A DNA stretch of 64,000 nt, taken from Allopusillimonas sp008369125. Lineage in GTDB: Bacteria; Pseudomonadota; Gammaproteobacteria; Burkholderiales; Burkholderiaceae_B. The position numbers and the translations under genes are program-made. Shown here piece after piece: positions 1-8,524 of the stretch. The notes under the pieces were generated by a model, which did not search any database, was not told where the DNA came from, and was given only the letters and a program-made list of their open reading frames with translations. The stretch lies in NCBI RefSeq assembly GCF_008369125.1, contig NZ_VOAY01000001.1:372001-436000 (forward strand), read 5' to 3'. Numbering within the stretch: the first letter of the stretch is position 1; the number at the start of each line of letters is the position of its first letter.

Positions 1-521
1 TCGCGTTTGGTGGGCAGTCGCAATGCTTGCGTGATCAACTCGGTAAGACGTGCATAAAACCAGACAATTGGCTTAAAAACCTTCATTAGCACCAGCATGG
101 GGCCAATGGCGCGCACGGCGAATCGTTCAGGGGCGGCCATACCGGCCTGTTTCGGGACCAGATCAGTAAACAGAATGAATATGGATGTGACGAGTATGAA
201 AGAGGTCAGAAAGCCAAGCGTGTTTGCAGTGTTTAGCGGAAGCCAAAGCGAATAAAGCTGCGTGAGATGTGGGCTGAGTAGACCTTCACCCACGATACCG
301 CCCAGAATGGCCAGTGCATTGACACCGATTTGTATAACCGTAAAGTAGTGGCCTGGCTGCTGCTGCACCCGTATGACGTTTTCTGCGCGTAAGTCACCCC
401 CATCAGCCATGCGCCGCAGGCGCAGCCGGCGCGATGCGGCAAGGGAAATTTCTGCAATAGAAAAGAAGGCTGCCGCAACGACAAGCGCGGCCAGCAGCAG
501 AAGGTTTTGACTGAAACTCAT
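1..521 (-). CDS. CNNM/CorC-type (DUF21) membrane transporter, partial
   Basis: Open frame running off the left edge; the start is ATG at 521. The N-terminal 173 residues contain a hydrophobic first helix, the motif FSIAEISLAASRRLRLRR typical of DUF21 proteins, two more hydrophobic stretches and a conserved FTDLVPK element. In this family the DUF21 membrane domain is followed by CBS pairs and a CorC_HlyC domain, and members are linked to Mg/Co export or polyamine handling. Only the membrane part is visible here, so substrate and C-terminal domains cannot be judged. No clear Shine-Dalgarno sequence precedes the start. Confidence 0.75.
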   Translation of the reverse strand, partial: MSFSQNLLLLAALVVAAAFFSIAEISLAASRRLRLRRMADGGDLRAENVIRVQQQPGHYFTVIQIGVNALAILGGIVGEGLLSPHLTQLYSLWLPLNTANTLGFLTSFILVTSIFILFTDLVPKQAGMAAPERFAVRAIGPMLVLMKVFKPIVWFYARLTELITQALRLPTKR

Positions 522-660
522 AGAAACCGTAAATAGCCCATAACCTTGCTATGGTAATGCGTTTTCTGAGGTAAGGGCAGGCTTGGGCTTTAAGGCGGTG
601 TTTTAACTGGCGGGCGCTTGAATTGCCGGAGCAATCTCCGGCCGTCATTCGGCCGGGGGG

Positions 661-1488
661 TTATTCCAAACCGTGTATGAACGCGGCGGTCTCTGCTATG
701 ACCATGTCAGGCTGGTCGCGGTGCGGCGAGTGCCCGCACTGGGGAATAACAAATAGCTCAGTTTGTGGGGCGCCGCGCTGTATGCCGTAAACTTGATCAA
801 GCGAGGCATATTCGTCGCTGTCACCCTGCATGGCCAGTATCGGGCAGCTGATGGCAGGCAGAAATGATTCAATATTCCAGTTGCGAAAATCGGGGTTTAG
901 CCAGGCGTCGTTCCAGGCCCAGAACGCCGAGTCGGGGTCGCGGTGGTAGCGCTGCAGTTTGTCGGCAAGATCGGTCTGCAAATAGGTTTCTCGAGCCTGC
1001 ATGATACTGGCCACGGTTATGTCTTCCACAAAAATGTGCGGTGCAGCAACCACAATGCCACAAATACGCTCAGGGTAAATGGCCGCATACAGCAGGGCGA
1101 TTGTGCCGCCGTCGCTGTGACCAAACAGCACAAGCTTTTCAGTTTGCAGTCCCAAAGCCTTCAAGAGTGCCGGCAGTGCTTCTTGAGCCTGCACTTGCAG
1201 GTATTCGGGCTGCCATGTTTCTTCGTGGGGGCGAGGTGTGCTGCTGCCATACCCATAGCGCGAAAACACCAAGCCGCGACAGCCAGCGGCCTGACAAAGC
1301 TGCAGTGGCCAGTCTTTCCACATTGCCACCGAGCCCAGGCCTTCGTGCAAAAACACAACCAGCGGTTGGTCGTGGCGTTCGGGGAATATCCATTGATACT
1401 CGATATCAACGTGCCGATCCATGAACGGTATGGTGACATGCTGTGTGACGAGGTGTTCTGCGAGGGTAGGCGGCGTTGTCTCTTGCAT
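661..1488 (-). CDS. alpha/beta-fold hydrolase
   Basis: 275 residues, the usual length of a single-domain alpha/beta hydrolase. The oxyanion-side motif VFLHEGLGS is at about residue 45-53, the nucleophile elbow GHSDGG at about 122-127, an acid in MQGDSDEY at about 219-226 and the catalytic histidine in QCGHSPH near the C-terminus. These give a full Ser-Asp-His triad. No signal peptide, so a cytoplasmic enzyme, probably an esterase or C-C hydrolase; the substrate cannot be read from the sequence. It stands alone. The 296 bp on its 5' side (1489-1784) show no gene I can support. Confidence 0.85.
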   Translation of the reverse strand: MQETTPPTLAEHLVTQHVTIPFMDRHVDIEYQWIFPERHDQPLVVFLHEGLGSVAMWKDWPLQLCQAAGCRGLVFSRYGYGSSTPRPHEETWQPEYLQVQAQEALPALLKALGLQTEKLVLFGHSDGGTIALLYAAIYPERICGIVVAAPHIFVEDITVASIMQARETYLQTDLADKLQRYHRDPDSAFWAWNDAWLNPDFRNWNIESFLPAISCPILAMQGDSDEYASLDQVYGIQRGAPQTELFVIPQCGHSPHRDQPDMVIAETAAFIHGLE

Positions 1489-1784
1489 GGTCGGCTATTT
1501 TATTGTTGATGAAGGGTACGGACGTGCGCCCGGGCCTGATCTGACCAACCGCGTCTGCGCGCGAAGTTTGCTGGGTCGTTTAGAGTGTATCGCGTCGTTT
1601 GTGGTTGTGCAGGAGGTTGATGGTTCTGGCGGTCGCTTGGGTGGCGCGATCGCTACCGCGCCATAAGTATCCGACAGTCAGTTTCCATTCATCTGAAACC
1701 ACTCCGCCCTGCGACTTTCCGAGGGCGAGCTCATTGTCGTCTCGTCAAGCCGGAACCCTATGCTTTGCTCTGAATAAGGCAGAT

Positions 1785-2711
1785 TCAATTTGGGGGTTGG
1801 GCGGAAGGTGACTGAGCAAACAGAGGAAGCTCCTGGCCACAGTTTTCGCAGAATTTCGCATACTTATGCAATCCTGTTGCCAGGCACTCTGGGCATGTCC
1901 GGGTGTTAGGTTTGGCGGCAAATCTCTGTGCGGTCATTTCTGACGTGATGATTCCGGTCGGAACCGCAAGAATACTCCATCCGACGAGCATACTGATTGA
2001 AGTAATTGCACGCCCCAGATCAGTTTGTGGCGTTATATCGCCAAAACCGACCGTCGTTACTGCAGTGATGGCAAAATAGACAGACATCGGGATGCTGCTA
2101 AATTGCGAGTTGGGCCCCCCCTCTACAACGTAAAGCAACGTGCCATTCACAATTACGACAATCGCGACCACAGACAGAAAGATCACAATCTTGCGCATGC
2201 TCGCTAACATGGCGCGACCCAATACTGAGTACTCTTCGACGTAGGCTGCAAGCTTTAGAAGCCGAAACATTCGCAGCAATCGCAAGAGACGAATGTCGAA
2301 CAGGGTATGTAACTCAGGTATGAAAAAAGCGGCGTAGGTTGGAAGAATTGCCAGAAGATCTACGATTCCATAAAAGCTTCTGACATAGCGCATCGGATGT
2401 TTGACGCAGCTCAGGCGGACAATATATTCAATAGTAAAGATGACGGTGAAAACCCACTCTAACGTATGTAGAGTGGCACCCTGGCTGTTGTCCCTAATTT
2501 GGGAAACGCTATTAAGCATCACTACAGCCACACTCAGCAAGATTGCGGCTATCAGGGAGAAGTCGAACCAGCGCCCAGCACGTGTTTCTGCCTCAAAAAT
2601 AATGATAAACAACCGCTCACGGATTCCTGGCTCCGGCCTGCCAAAATAAGCCACCCCATCAGGTGTGCGAGGCGTTCGTGGGACTGGCTGATCTTGTTCT
2701 TGTGCCTTCAT
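1785..2711 (-). CDS. voltage-gated potassium channel family protein with C-terminal zinc ribbon
   Basis: 308 residues with six hydrophobic segments. The selectivity filter TTVGFGD is at about residue 218-224, preceded by a pore helix, and an arginine-rich S4-like segment (FDIRLLRLLRMFRLLKL) is at about 138-154. This is the Kv-like ion_trans architecture found in many bacteria. The C-terminus has CPEC (about 273-276) and CENC (about 291-294), a CxxC...CxxC zinc ribbon that is common in proteobacterial members. Inner-membrane K+ channel by family knowledge. From 2712 to 2982 (271 bp) I see no gene. Confidence 0.88.
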   Translation of the reverse strand: MKAQEQDQPVPRTPRTPDGVAYFGRPEPGIRERLFIIIFEAETRAGRWFDFSLIAAILLSVAVVMLNSVSQIRDNSQGATLHTLEWVFTVIFTIEYIVRLSCVKHPMRYVRSFYGIVDLLAILPTYAAFFIPELHTLFDIRLLRLLRMFRLLKLAAYVEEYSVLGRAMLASMRKIVIFLSVVAIVVIVNGTLLYVVEGGPNSQFSSIPMSVYFAITAVTTVGFGDITPQTDLGRAITSISMLVGWSILAVPTGIITSEMTAQRFAAKPNTRTCPECLATGLHKYAKFCENCGQELPLFAQSPSAQPPN

Positions 2712-2982
2712 ACGTACACCTAGATTAGTTACCTAGCTAAATCGCGTTATTTTACAGCGTAGCTCGCAGTATTAATGCTTTTACTCAGTCGCTCAGAAAA
2801 ACAACATTGCTGCAGCAAATGAGCCGAGCAATTGCCCGCCACGAGTTGCCTCTTTGGTCAAATGATGCCATCACATCTCCAAATTTTGGGGGACATCATG
2901 GAGGCAGTCACGCCGTTTGCGTAGGGGGGAGGAAAGGTAGTCTCCGGGAAGATGTACTGTCCCGAAGGAAATGGATAAAACG

Positions 2983-3021
2983 AAAAAAGCCATACAAATC
3001 AATTATTTGTATGGCTTTTTT
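2983..3021. terminator. bidirectional Rho-independent terminator after tRNA-Thr
   Basis: A long perfect stem (AAGCCATACAAAT pairing with ATTTGTATGGCTT) around a 5-nt loop, with A/T runs on both sides. It lies 12 bp past the 3' end of tRNA-Thr, on the leftward transcript. Confidence 0.85.
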
Positions 3022-3032
3022 GGATATCAGTT

Positions 3033-3108
3033 TGGTGCCGCTTGCCGGATTCGAACTGGCGACCTTTTCATTACGAATGAACTGCTCTACCAACTGAGCT
3101 AAAGCGGC
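3033..3108 (-). tRNA. tRNA-Thr (CGT anticodon)
   Basis: 76 nt including an encoded CCA. The acceptor stem GCCGCTT pairs with AAGCGGC, the D-loop has AGCTCAGTTGGTAGAGC, the anticodon loop reads TTCGTAA (CGT), and the T arm has GTTCGAATC. The cloverleaf is complete. Confidence 0.95.
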
Positions 3109-3254
3109 GTGCCTGGCGTTGCCGCTAAAGCTGCGACATGGTGCCGGGTCAAGGCCGTTATTATACATATTTTTGGGGTGGGGCCCTGACGCGAAGGCGC
3201 TCCGTTACTATGTCGTTTTGAAAGCTGCTCCAGGTGGGGCCAAGGACGCATTGT

Positions 3255-3629
3255 ATGACTTTGCTTGCAACACTTTTATTGTTGGCTGCATTGCTGCCCT
3301 ATGTCGCGGCTGTCTCAGCCAAGGCAGGGGGCCAGCGCTTTGACAACAACGATCCGCGGGCGTGGCTGGCTGCCCAACAAGGGTGGCGGTCTAGGGCCAA
3401 CGCGGCGCAGGCCAATCTGTTTGAGGGTTTGCCATTTTTCTATGCAGCTGTTTTGTTTGCACTTTACGCCCAGGCTGACCCTGCCAGGCTGATTGGGCTG
3501 ATGATCGCATGGATTGTGCTCAGGCTGGTTTATATACTGATGTACATAAGTGGGCGGGGTATGCTGAGGTCGCTGGTATGGGCGTTAGCACTGGTTGTCA
3601 ATATTGTGATACTGTTTTCGGCAGTGTAG
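3255..3629 (+). CDS. MAPEG family membrane protein
   Basis: About 124 residues from ATG 3255. I prefer this over the ATG at 3234 because AAGGA sits 8 nt before 3255 and the protein then opens directly with a hydrophobic helix. Four transmembrane segments are seen, with the conserved RAxxAQANLFEGLPFF motif at about residues 48-63 and the RxxYILMYI segment later. MAPEG proteins are small integral membrane proteins related to microsomal glutathione S-transferases; bacterial short members of this type have no proven substrate. Confidence 0.85.
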   Translation: MTLLATLLLLAALLPYVAAVSAKAGGQRFDNNDPRAWLAAQQGWRSRANAAQANLFEGLPFFYAAVLFALYAQADPARLIGLMIAWIVLRLVYILMYISGRGMLRSLVWALALVVNIVILFSAV

Positions 3630-3736
3630 GGCAGACGGGGCAGGGTTTTGCACTGCCCCTTCTGCCCAAGCATCCACGTTGGCCAGTTCATATTCGTTCG
3701 GGCCAGTTATTTATTTTTATCTAAAAGGAAAGATCA

Positions 3737-4090
3737 ATGAGTGATATTCAGCGTAGCGGTAGTGGTGGGCGATTTAGTAGTACCGTCGTTCACGGCAACA
3801 TTGTTTATTTGTGCGGCATCACCGCGAAAGATCTGGCGGCCGATGTTACCGCCCAAACGCGAGATATCCTAAACCAAATTGACGTCGCGCTTTCCGAGGC
3901 AGGGTCTGATAAGTCACGCATTCTTACAGCACAGATCTGGTTGCAAAACATTGACCGTGATTTTGCTGCAATGAACCAGGCCTGGGACGAATGGCTTGAC
4001 AAGGCAAACATGCCCACCCGCGCTACTGGCGAAAGCAGGCTTGCCTCACCAGAAGTGCTTGTCGAAATTATTATTACTGCGGCCAAATAA
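3737..4090 (+). CDS. RidA/YjgF-family protein (enamine/imine deaminase family)
   Basis: 117 residues, typical for the YER057c/YjgF/UK114 family, with AAAGGA 7 nt before the ATG. The N-terminal region has RFSSTVVHGNIVYLCG, the middle the usual helix, and the C-terminal signature is TRATGESRLASPEVLVEI. In canonical RidA an arginine in RxxxxVxxLP binds the substrate carboxylate; here the corresponding stretch is RATGESRLASP, so this is a divergent subgroup. Deaminase activity is therefore an inference from the family. A strong terminator follows at once. Confidence 0.82.
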   Translation: MSDIQRSGSGGRFSSTVVHGNIVYLCGITAKDLAADVTAQTRDILNQIDVALSEAGSDKSRILTAQIWLQNIDRDFAAMNQAWDEWLDKANMPTRATGESRLASPEVLVEIIITAAK

Positions 4091-4126
4091 TCGCCTAGGC
4101 GGTTTTGCTTGCAGTGATCAGGTAAT

Positions 4127-4156
4127 AAAAAACGCGGGCTGTTGCCCGCGTTTTTT
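4127..4156. terminator. bidirectional terminator between convergent genes
   Basis: ACGCGGGC-TGTT-GCCCGCGT stem flanked by A6 and T6. It separates the rightward ridA-like gene from the leftward AI-2E transporter gene, whose stop codon lies in the T-tract. Confidence 0.9.
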
Positions 4157-5225
4157 ATCGCTGAGAGTCTTGATTGTTCATGCGTATGGCATCGGGGAAA
4201 AGATCCCAGCAGGCCATGAACAGTGCAGCAAACATCGGCCCCATGACGAAGCCATTAAGCCCAAACACGGCCAGACCGCCCAGGGTCGATATAAGAATTA
4301 CGTAGTCTGGGATTTTAGTGTCTTTGCCTACCAGCAGTGGCCTCAGGACGTTGTCAACCAACCCGATGACCAGCACGCCGAACAGTGTTAGCGTCACGCC
4401 TTGCCAGATAGCGCCGGTTACCAGAAAGTAAATTGCCACAGGCACCCAGATCAGTGCTGCCCCAACGGCAGGCAGCAGCGATAGAAACGCCATTAGCACG
4501 CCCCACAGCAACGAAGCCTGTATGCCCAGCGCCCAGAATATAAACCCACCCAGAGCCCCCTGGGTGACCGCCACGACGATGTTGCCCTTTACGGTGGCTC
4601 TGACAACCGTCGTGAATTTTCGGATAAGGTGCTGCTGGTGGGCTTCGCTAAGGGGTATGAGCTGTTTGCTGTGACGGGCTAGCTCCATACCGTCGCGCAG
4701 CAGAAAAAACAGCAGGTAAAGCATGACGCCCAGCCCAACCAGGAACTGGAATGTGTTCTGGCCAATGTTGACGGCCTGTGTCGCCAGAAATTTGCTGCCT
4801 TGCAGGGCGCCCTGCGACAGCTTGTCGCGCAGGCTGAATATGTCGCTAATGCCAAAACGGGCCAGCAGATCATGCAGCCAGGGCGGAAAAACGCTGAAAA
4901 CCTGTTCTACGTAGGTACCCAGGTTAAGCTCGCCCGTGTCCATGCGTTTATAGACATTTGCCCCTTCCGATACCAGTGAGAGCGTAAGCAGAATGACGGG
5001 CAAAATAACAATGAGCAGCACCGTCAGCAAGGTAACCAGTGCCGCAAGATTACGACGACCACCAAACTTCGATAGCAGGTATCTGTGCAGCGGCTGAAAA
5101 ATAATGGCGAGAATGGCGCCCCAGAATATGGCACCGTAATACGGCAGCAGCACCGAAATAAAGGCGATGCTGACGGCCACCAGCAATAATAGGAAAGCGC
5201 GAAAATAAAGACTGGAATTATTCAT
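4155..5225 (-). CDS. AI-2E family transporter (PerM/YdiK type)
   Basis: 356 residues with about eight hydrophobic segments: a pair at the N-terminus, a pair around residues 60-85, a central helix near 160-178 and a C-terminal bundle. The conserved stretch WGVLMAFLSLLPAVGAALIW near residue 240 and LVDNVLRPLLVGKD near 290 are family signatures. Members are inner-membrane permeases; export of autoinducer-2 or Na+/H+ antiport was shown for only some of them, so the substrate is unknown here. The gene is monocistronic. Confidence 0.88.
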   Translation of the reverse strand: MNNSSLYFRAFLLLLVAVSIAFISVLLPYYGAIFWGAILAIIFQPLHRYLLSKFGGRRNLAALVTLLTVLLIVILPVILLTLSLVSEGANVYKRMDTGELNLGTYVEQVFSVFPPWLHDLLARFGISDIFSLRDKLSQGALQGSKFLATQAVNIGQNTFQFLVGLGVMLYLLFFLLRDGMELARHSKQLIPLSEAHQQHLIRKFTTVVRATVKGNIVVAVTQGALGGFIFWALGIQASLLWGVLMAFLSLLPAVGAALIWVPVAIYFLVTGAIWQGVTLTLFGVLVIGLVDNVLRPLLVGKDTKIPDYVILISTLGGLAVFGLNGFVMGPMFAALFMACWDLFPDAIRMNNQDSQR

Positions 5226-5390
5226 GTGAATTCAGTTTGCTGATGCGCAACCACCTGCGGGTGGGCCAGGCCAGCCTCGGTCAAGGTATAAGCTTGAATT
5301 CTATGCGAAAGACGACGCCAGCGCTGCTTGTTGGTCAGTCTAGTGGTAACAAAGCATGCATTGTTCAATACTGCTAAACTTGATCCGTCT

Positions 5391-5500
5391 TTGGGGAGTA
5401 GTCTGCTTCCAATCTCCGGAAGCGCCCGCGTCAACATTCTCGGCATGCCACTCATGCCGTGGCGCCGGCAGCCTGAACAGGCCTGACGAGACCAACGACA
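5391..5500 (+). promoter_or_regulatory. yybP-ykoY (manganese) riboswitch upstream of mntP
   Basis: The leader carries the conserved pieces of the yybP-ykoY aptamer in order: TTGGGGAGTAG at 5391-5401, GCGTCAACATTCTCGG at 5430-5445, and GACGAGACCA at 5485-5494, with paired helices between them. This Mn2+-sensing aptamer precedes mntP in many proteobacteria. Behind it, GGTCGGGCG near 5516 can pair with CGCCCGGCC near 5547-5555 just before the mntP ribosome site, which would make a translational expression platform. The aptamer assignment is firm; the platform is inference. Confidence 0.88.
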
Positions 5501-5568
5501 TGCCAACGCAATGTGGTCGGGCGCGTCTGGCGTGTCGTGGTTGCGTCGCCCGGCCTGGAAACTGCTTC

Positions 5569-6249
5569 ATGGATTTTCTCCCCACACTTCTGCTGGCCCT
5601 TGCCATGTCTGCCGACGCTTTTGCCGCTGCTGTCGGCAAAGGTGCAGCGCTGCACAAGCCGCGATTTGCAGAGGCCTTACGTACAGGCTTGATCTTTGGC
5701 GTGATCGAAGGCTTGACGCCCGTTATGGGCTGGGCCATGGGTCGCGTTGCCGCGCCTTATGTTGTGGCCTGGGATCACTGGATTGCCTTTGTTCTGCTGG
5801 TGGGGCTGGGTTCCGTCATGATCTGGAATGCCTGTAAGAGCGGAGTAGTAGAAATATTGCCTCAAAAACACTGTCAGGACGCCACCGAAGTAAATGATGG
5901 CGGCCTGCTCGCTGACGGCGGGCATGCAGCAGCGACACATGCAATACAAAAACGCACCAGGCATTCTTTCTGGTTGCTGGCAATTACCGGTTTTGCTACC
6001 AGTATCGATGCGATGGCTGTGGGTGTTACCTTGGCATTTCTGGATGTGAGCATTGTCGGAACAGCCATAGCCATAGGCTTTACTACTCTGGTCATGGTTA
6101 CATTGGGCGTCATGCTGGGTCGAGTGCTTGGCACCATGGCTGGAAACCGGGCAGAAATCGTGGGCGGTTTAATTCTTATTGGCATAGGGGTGTTTATTCT
6201 TTATGAACATGCCGGCGGAGCCCTAACGTCACTCATCACGCAGTTGTGA
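5569..6249 (+). CDS. mntP: manganese efflux pump MntP
   Basis: 226 residues from ATG 5569; upstream in-frame codons lie inside the riboswitch and are not coding. The protein starts MDFLPTLLLALAMSADAFAA and has the MntP hallmarks: the aspartate-containing helix AMSADAFAAAVGKGA, ALRTGLIFGVIEGLTPVMGW, and in the second half GFATSIDAMAVGVTLAFL. Six membrane segments in two repeats. It is longer than the roughly 188-residue E. coli protein because of a polar insert near residues 92-130. Role: Mn2+ export at the inner membrane, switched on by the Mn riboswitch in its leader. Confidence 0.93.
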   Translation: MDFLPTLLLALAMSADAFAAAVGKGAALHKPRFAEALRTGLIFGVIEGLTPVMGWAMGRVAAPYVVAWDHWIAFVLLVGLGSVMIWNACKSGVVEILPQKHCQDATEVNDGGLLADGGHAAATHAIQKRTRHSFWLLAITGFATSIDAMAVGVTLAFLDVSIVGTAIAIGFTTLVMVTLGVMLGRVLGTMAGNRAEIVGGLILIGIGVFILYEHAGGALTSLITQL

Positions 6250-6397
6250 TCCAGCAGCTTTATACCCCTGAGTATGCACCGCAATAACGTATTTAGCGTT
6301 TCCCTGCGATAGATATTTACCTGTACATGTCTGTATGTAACAGGTTTAATTCGAATTGTCGCGTCTTGCGACAAATTCATCCTCAAGGGGATAGCTC

Positions 6398-6537
6398 ATG
6401 TCTTCAACAGATTCGCATGTTGTTTCGTACAAGAGAAAAGCCCAGACCCGGTCAGTGGGTAAGGGCTTGATTTCTTTAATGTTGGGTGACTTCCCGAACT
6501 GGGCTTGAAGCAATAATTTTCAGGCTATCAGTTCGGG
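6398..6537. other. structured intergenic region with mutually exclusive hairpins and a 36-codon ORF
   Basis: The gap 6250-6666 holds a rightward ORF, ATG 6398 to TGA 6508 (36 codons), with AAGGGG 8 nt before its ATG. Inside and after it are competing inverted repeats: AAGCCCAG 6438-6445 with CTGGGCTT 6499-6506; AAGCCC 6438-6443 with GGGCTT 6463-6468 (followed by a T-rich stretch); and CCCGAACTG 6493-6501 with CAGTTCGGG 6529-6537. They share bases and cannot all form at once. No product is recognised. It could instead be the 3' end of the leftward transcript from 7041. Confidence 0.4.
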
Positions 6538-6666
6538 TCGCCAATGTAGAAATGAAAAAGCCGTGAAATTCAATGATCTGCAAATCATTCAGGTTATCGA
6601 TATATAGCCTCAATCACCTTGGATTGCTCGTCATACTTTATCGTGAAAAACACTCTGGAGAGGTAT

Positions 6667-7041
6667 TTAGAACCAGATGCCTTTTCGGTCATTTAGGCAG
6701 ATGAAGCCGCGCACTACCCGATAGATATACCAGATGCCAGTGCCGATAATAATAAGTGGCCCGATATAAATGAAAGTGGCCAGTGCACCAATAATACCCA
6801 ACGCCAGGCTGATCCAGAACGTACGAATGAGCATGCTCATGTGCCCGTGATAAATGGTGCCTGTCATTTCATTACGCTTGACGTAAGCCATGATCAGCCC
6901 AACGATAGAGGGCAACCCACCCAGCAATATGCCAAGGGCAAAAGCCGCATACACGACGATTGAGTAAGTACGTAGGCTGTCGTTTGGGGCTGTGCCTGGT
7001 TGCTGTACTTCTGTGAAGGATGAGCTGGATTCAGTGTTCAC
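6667..7041 (-). CDS. small DUF4870-like membrane protein
   Basis: 124 residues from GTG 7041, with GAGG about 9 nt upstream. A polar N-terminus of about 22 residues is followed by hydrophobic segments at about 28-52, 72-90 and 92-108, separated by KRNEMTGTIYHGHM and ending in RVVRGFICLNDRKG. This layout matches the DUF4870-type family of small inner-membrane proteins with no known function. A 32-codon ORF overlaps its 3' end in another frame (6594-6692), which I regard as chance. Confidence 0.7.
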   Translation of the reverse strand: MNTESSSSFTEVQQPGTAPNDSLRTYSIVVYAAFALGILLGGLPSIVGLIMAYVKRNEMTGTIYHGHMSMLIRTFWISLALGIIGALATFIYIGPLIIIGTGIWYIYRVVRGFICLNDRKGIWF

Positions 7042-7125
7042 GTAAAAAAACCTCGCTGAAGATAAATGGCAATTGCTATTAGATTACTAAACTATTGCTG
7101 GCTTTGCTCTGCGCCCTAGGTGTGG

Positions 7126-7932
7126 CTACTTTGACGTGTCGGTGAGTCGGTAATCCATGCTTTTTAACGTAGCGACCACGTTCAGAAGTCTACCTTCTTG
7201 GTGTTCGATTTTGACCAGTAAATAATCCAGGTCAGGGGCCACGTAAAGCCGTGTCTGACGTTTTTTGCTATCTCGCACTCGCTCTACGATTAGTGTTTCA
7301 AATTCTCCTAGCCCGGTTTCTACTTTTTGTGTTCCGATCACCTTATAGGTTTGGGTGTTTTGGCGGCCCTTGTTTATGAGCGAATAGGAAAACTGCTTTT
7401 TCCCGGCCATGAGATCACAACGAGCCTCAAAAAAGAAGCTGATGGGGTCATACACGGCAGTGTCTAAATTAAAGCTTTTTTGTTCGTCTTTGCCTTTGTA
7501 TTCTGCTTTTTTATGCGTCCAGTCAAACTCTAGCGTTTGCCTTGTTTCTTCTTTTAAGGGACGTTTGCTGGTGGCAACATACGATATGGGCCGCACCTTG
7601 CAGTGATCCATTTCAAATGTTGCCTTTTGGCTTGCCGAGGCTAACCAGTGATCCAGTTCAAAATCGACATCATATCGATGATGGTCTCGTTTAATTTTTA
7701 AGAAATTTTTGCCATCAGTTGGCGTGTTGTTGAACTGGACAGAAAATTTTGCATCGACAAAATCAATGCTTTGAGCATGGGCGGGTTGAAAGAAACACAG
7801 TAGTACGCCACATAGCAAACCATAGCCTTTCAAAATGGCTTTTGTCGAGATTGGTGAGCGTACCTTAAGTGTGCGTGGATGTGCCAGGGAAGGAGGGAAG
7901 GGGGTCATCGCATTGAACCAGTTGTTCCCCAT
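7126..7932 (-). CDS. DUF3108 domain-containing exported protein
   Basis: 268 residues. A hydrophobic segment at about residues 37-49 ends in QPAHAQS, a plausible signal peptidase I site, so a periplasmic protein. The body matches DUF3108 in layout: a beta-rich N-terminal half, FDWTHKKAEYKGKD in the middle, DPISFFFEARCDL and a C-terminal ETLIVERVRD region. The start is uncertain because the ATG at 7932 gives an unusually long pre-sequence; a later ATG (residue 9) would shorten it. Function unknown; related proteins are annotated near cell-envelope genes. Confidence 0.75.
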   Translation of the reverse strand: MGNNWFNAMTPFPPSLAHPRTLKVRSPISTKAILKGYGLLCGVLLCFFQPAHAQSIDFVDAKFSVQFNNTPTDGKNFLKIKRDHHRYDVDFELDHWLASASQKATFEMDHCKVRPISYVATSKRPLKEETRQTLEFDWTHKKAEYKGKDEQKSFNLDTAVYDPISFFFEARCDLMAGKKQFSYSLINKGRQNTQTYKVIGTQKVETGLGEFETLIVERVRDSKKRQTRLYVAPDLDYLLVKIEHQEGRLLNVVATLKSMDYRLTDTSK

Positions 7933-8372
7933 TAAATAAATGGGTTATCTGCTGATAAATCATAGTGTTGATTGCGGCGTTAAGCAACGAGAAGCGGGTA
8001 GTGTGTTTAGCGGTACTTAACTAGCTTGGTCGGCTAGGATGGTTGACATCGCTCGGGCATTGGGTGGCAGCCGTGTGGCGACGGAACGCTGTGTGGCGTA
8101 GCGCGCCTGCATGGTGGATTACGCCTAGGACCGCTGCTACATCGTTTCGAGAGCCACCAAGCGCCTGGCGCTGCGGTCACTGCCGTCCTTGGGTTGCTAA
8201 GAGGGCGTGCAGCACCGTTGAGGCTGTCAGGTAAGGTCTATATTGCCAGCGCTGACGTTTGCGGCGCGCTGGCTGTCACACAGAGCCCCATTGGTGCAGC
8301 TATTGTACGAGCGCGACGGCAGGCTGAAACTACTGGATATGTGACGTGCCTCATACTCCGTCTTGTAAAAGC

Positions 8373-8399
8373 AAAACGCCAACCCCGAAGGATTGGCGT
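8373..8399 (-). terminator. original terminator of the host tRNA-Asn gene
   Basis: Read leftward: ACGCCAATCC-TTCG-GGGTTGGCGT followed by TTTT. It now stands 27 bp beyond the orphaned tRNA 3' fragment at attL. Upstream, 7933-8330 holds no gene I can support; ORFs there have no ribosome site or family features. Confidence 0.8.
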
Positions 8400-8421
8400 A
8401 ATTACTTGATACCGCTATATA

Positions 8422-8470
8422 TTCTTGGCTCCCCGACCAGGGCTCGAACCTGGGACCTGCGGATTAACAG
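8422..8470. repeat. attL: 49-bp direct repeat, left prophage end
   Basis: Identical over 49 bp to 59472-59520. It covers the 3' part of tRNA-Asn plus four bases beyond the CCA. The integrase gene lies 134 bp inside. Together with the intact tRNA at the right end this defines the integration site. Confidence 0.95.
8426..8470 (-). pseudogene. orphan 3' fragment of tRNA-Asn
   Basis: 45 nt equal to the 3' part of the tRNA-Asn at 59476-59551: anticodon-loop end, variable loop, T arm, acceptor 3' strand and CCA. The 5' half is missing because the prophage integrated here. Confidence 0.93.
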
Positions 8471-8524
8471 GCCCAGCCTCGAAACACCTTGTAATGCGCA
8501 TGAAATAACGATCTTGCATCAGTT

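Noticed and set aside
2807..3097. Rightward ORF across the terminator and tRNA-Thr
   Set aside because: Overlaps a tRNA gene and a terminator; antisense artefact.
6325..6350. LexA-like motif near 6330 (CTGTATGTAACAG)
   Set aside because: Spacing between CTGT and ACAG is 5 bp, not 8.
6594..6692. 32-codon ORF overlapping the end of the DUF4870-like gene
   Set aside because: Good composition but no ribosome site and no recognisable relatives; could be chance.
8043..8409. Short rightward ORFs in the region left of attL
   Set aside because: Trp/Arg-rich, no ribosome sites, no family features; one runs through a tRNA terminator and the att site.
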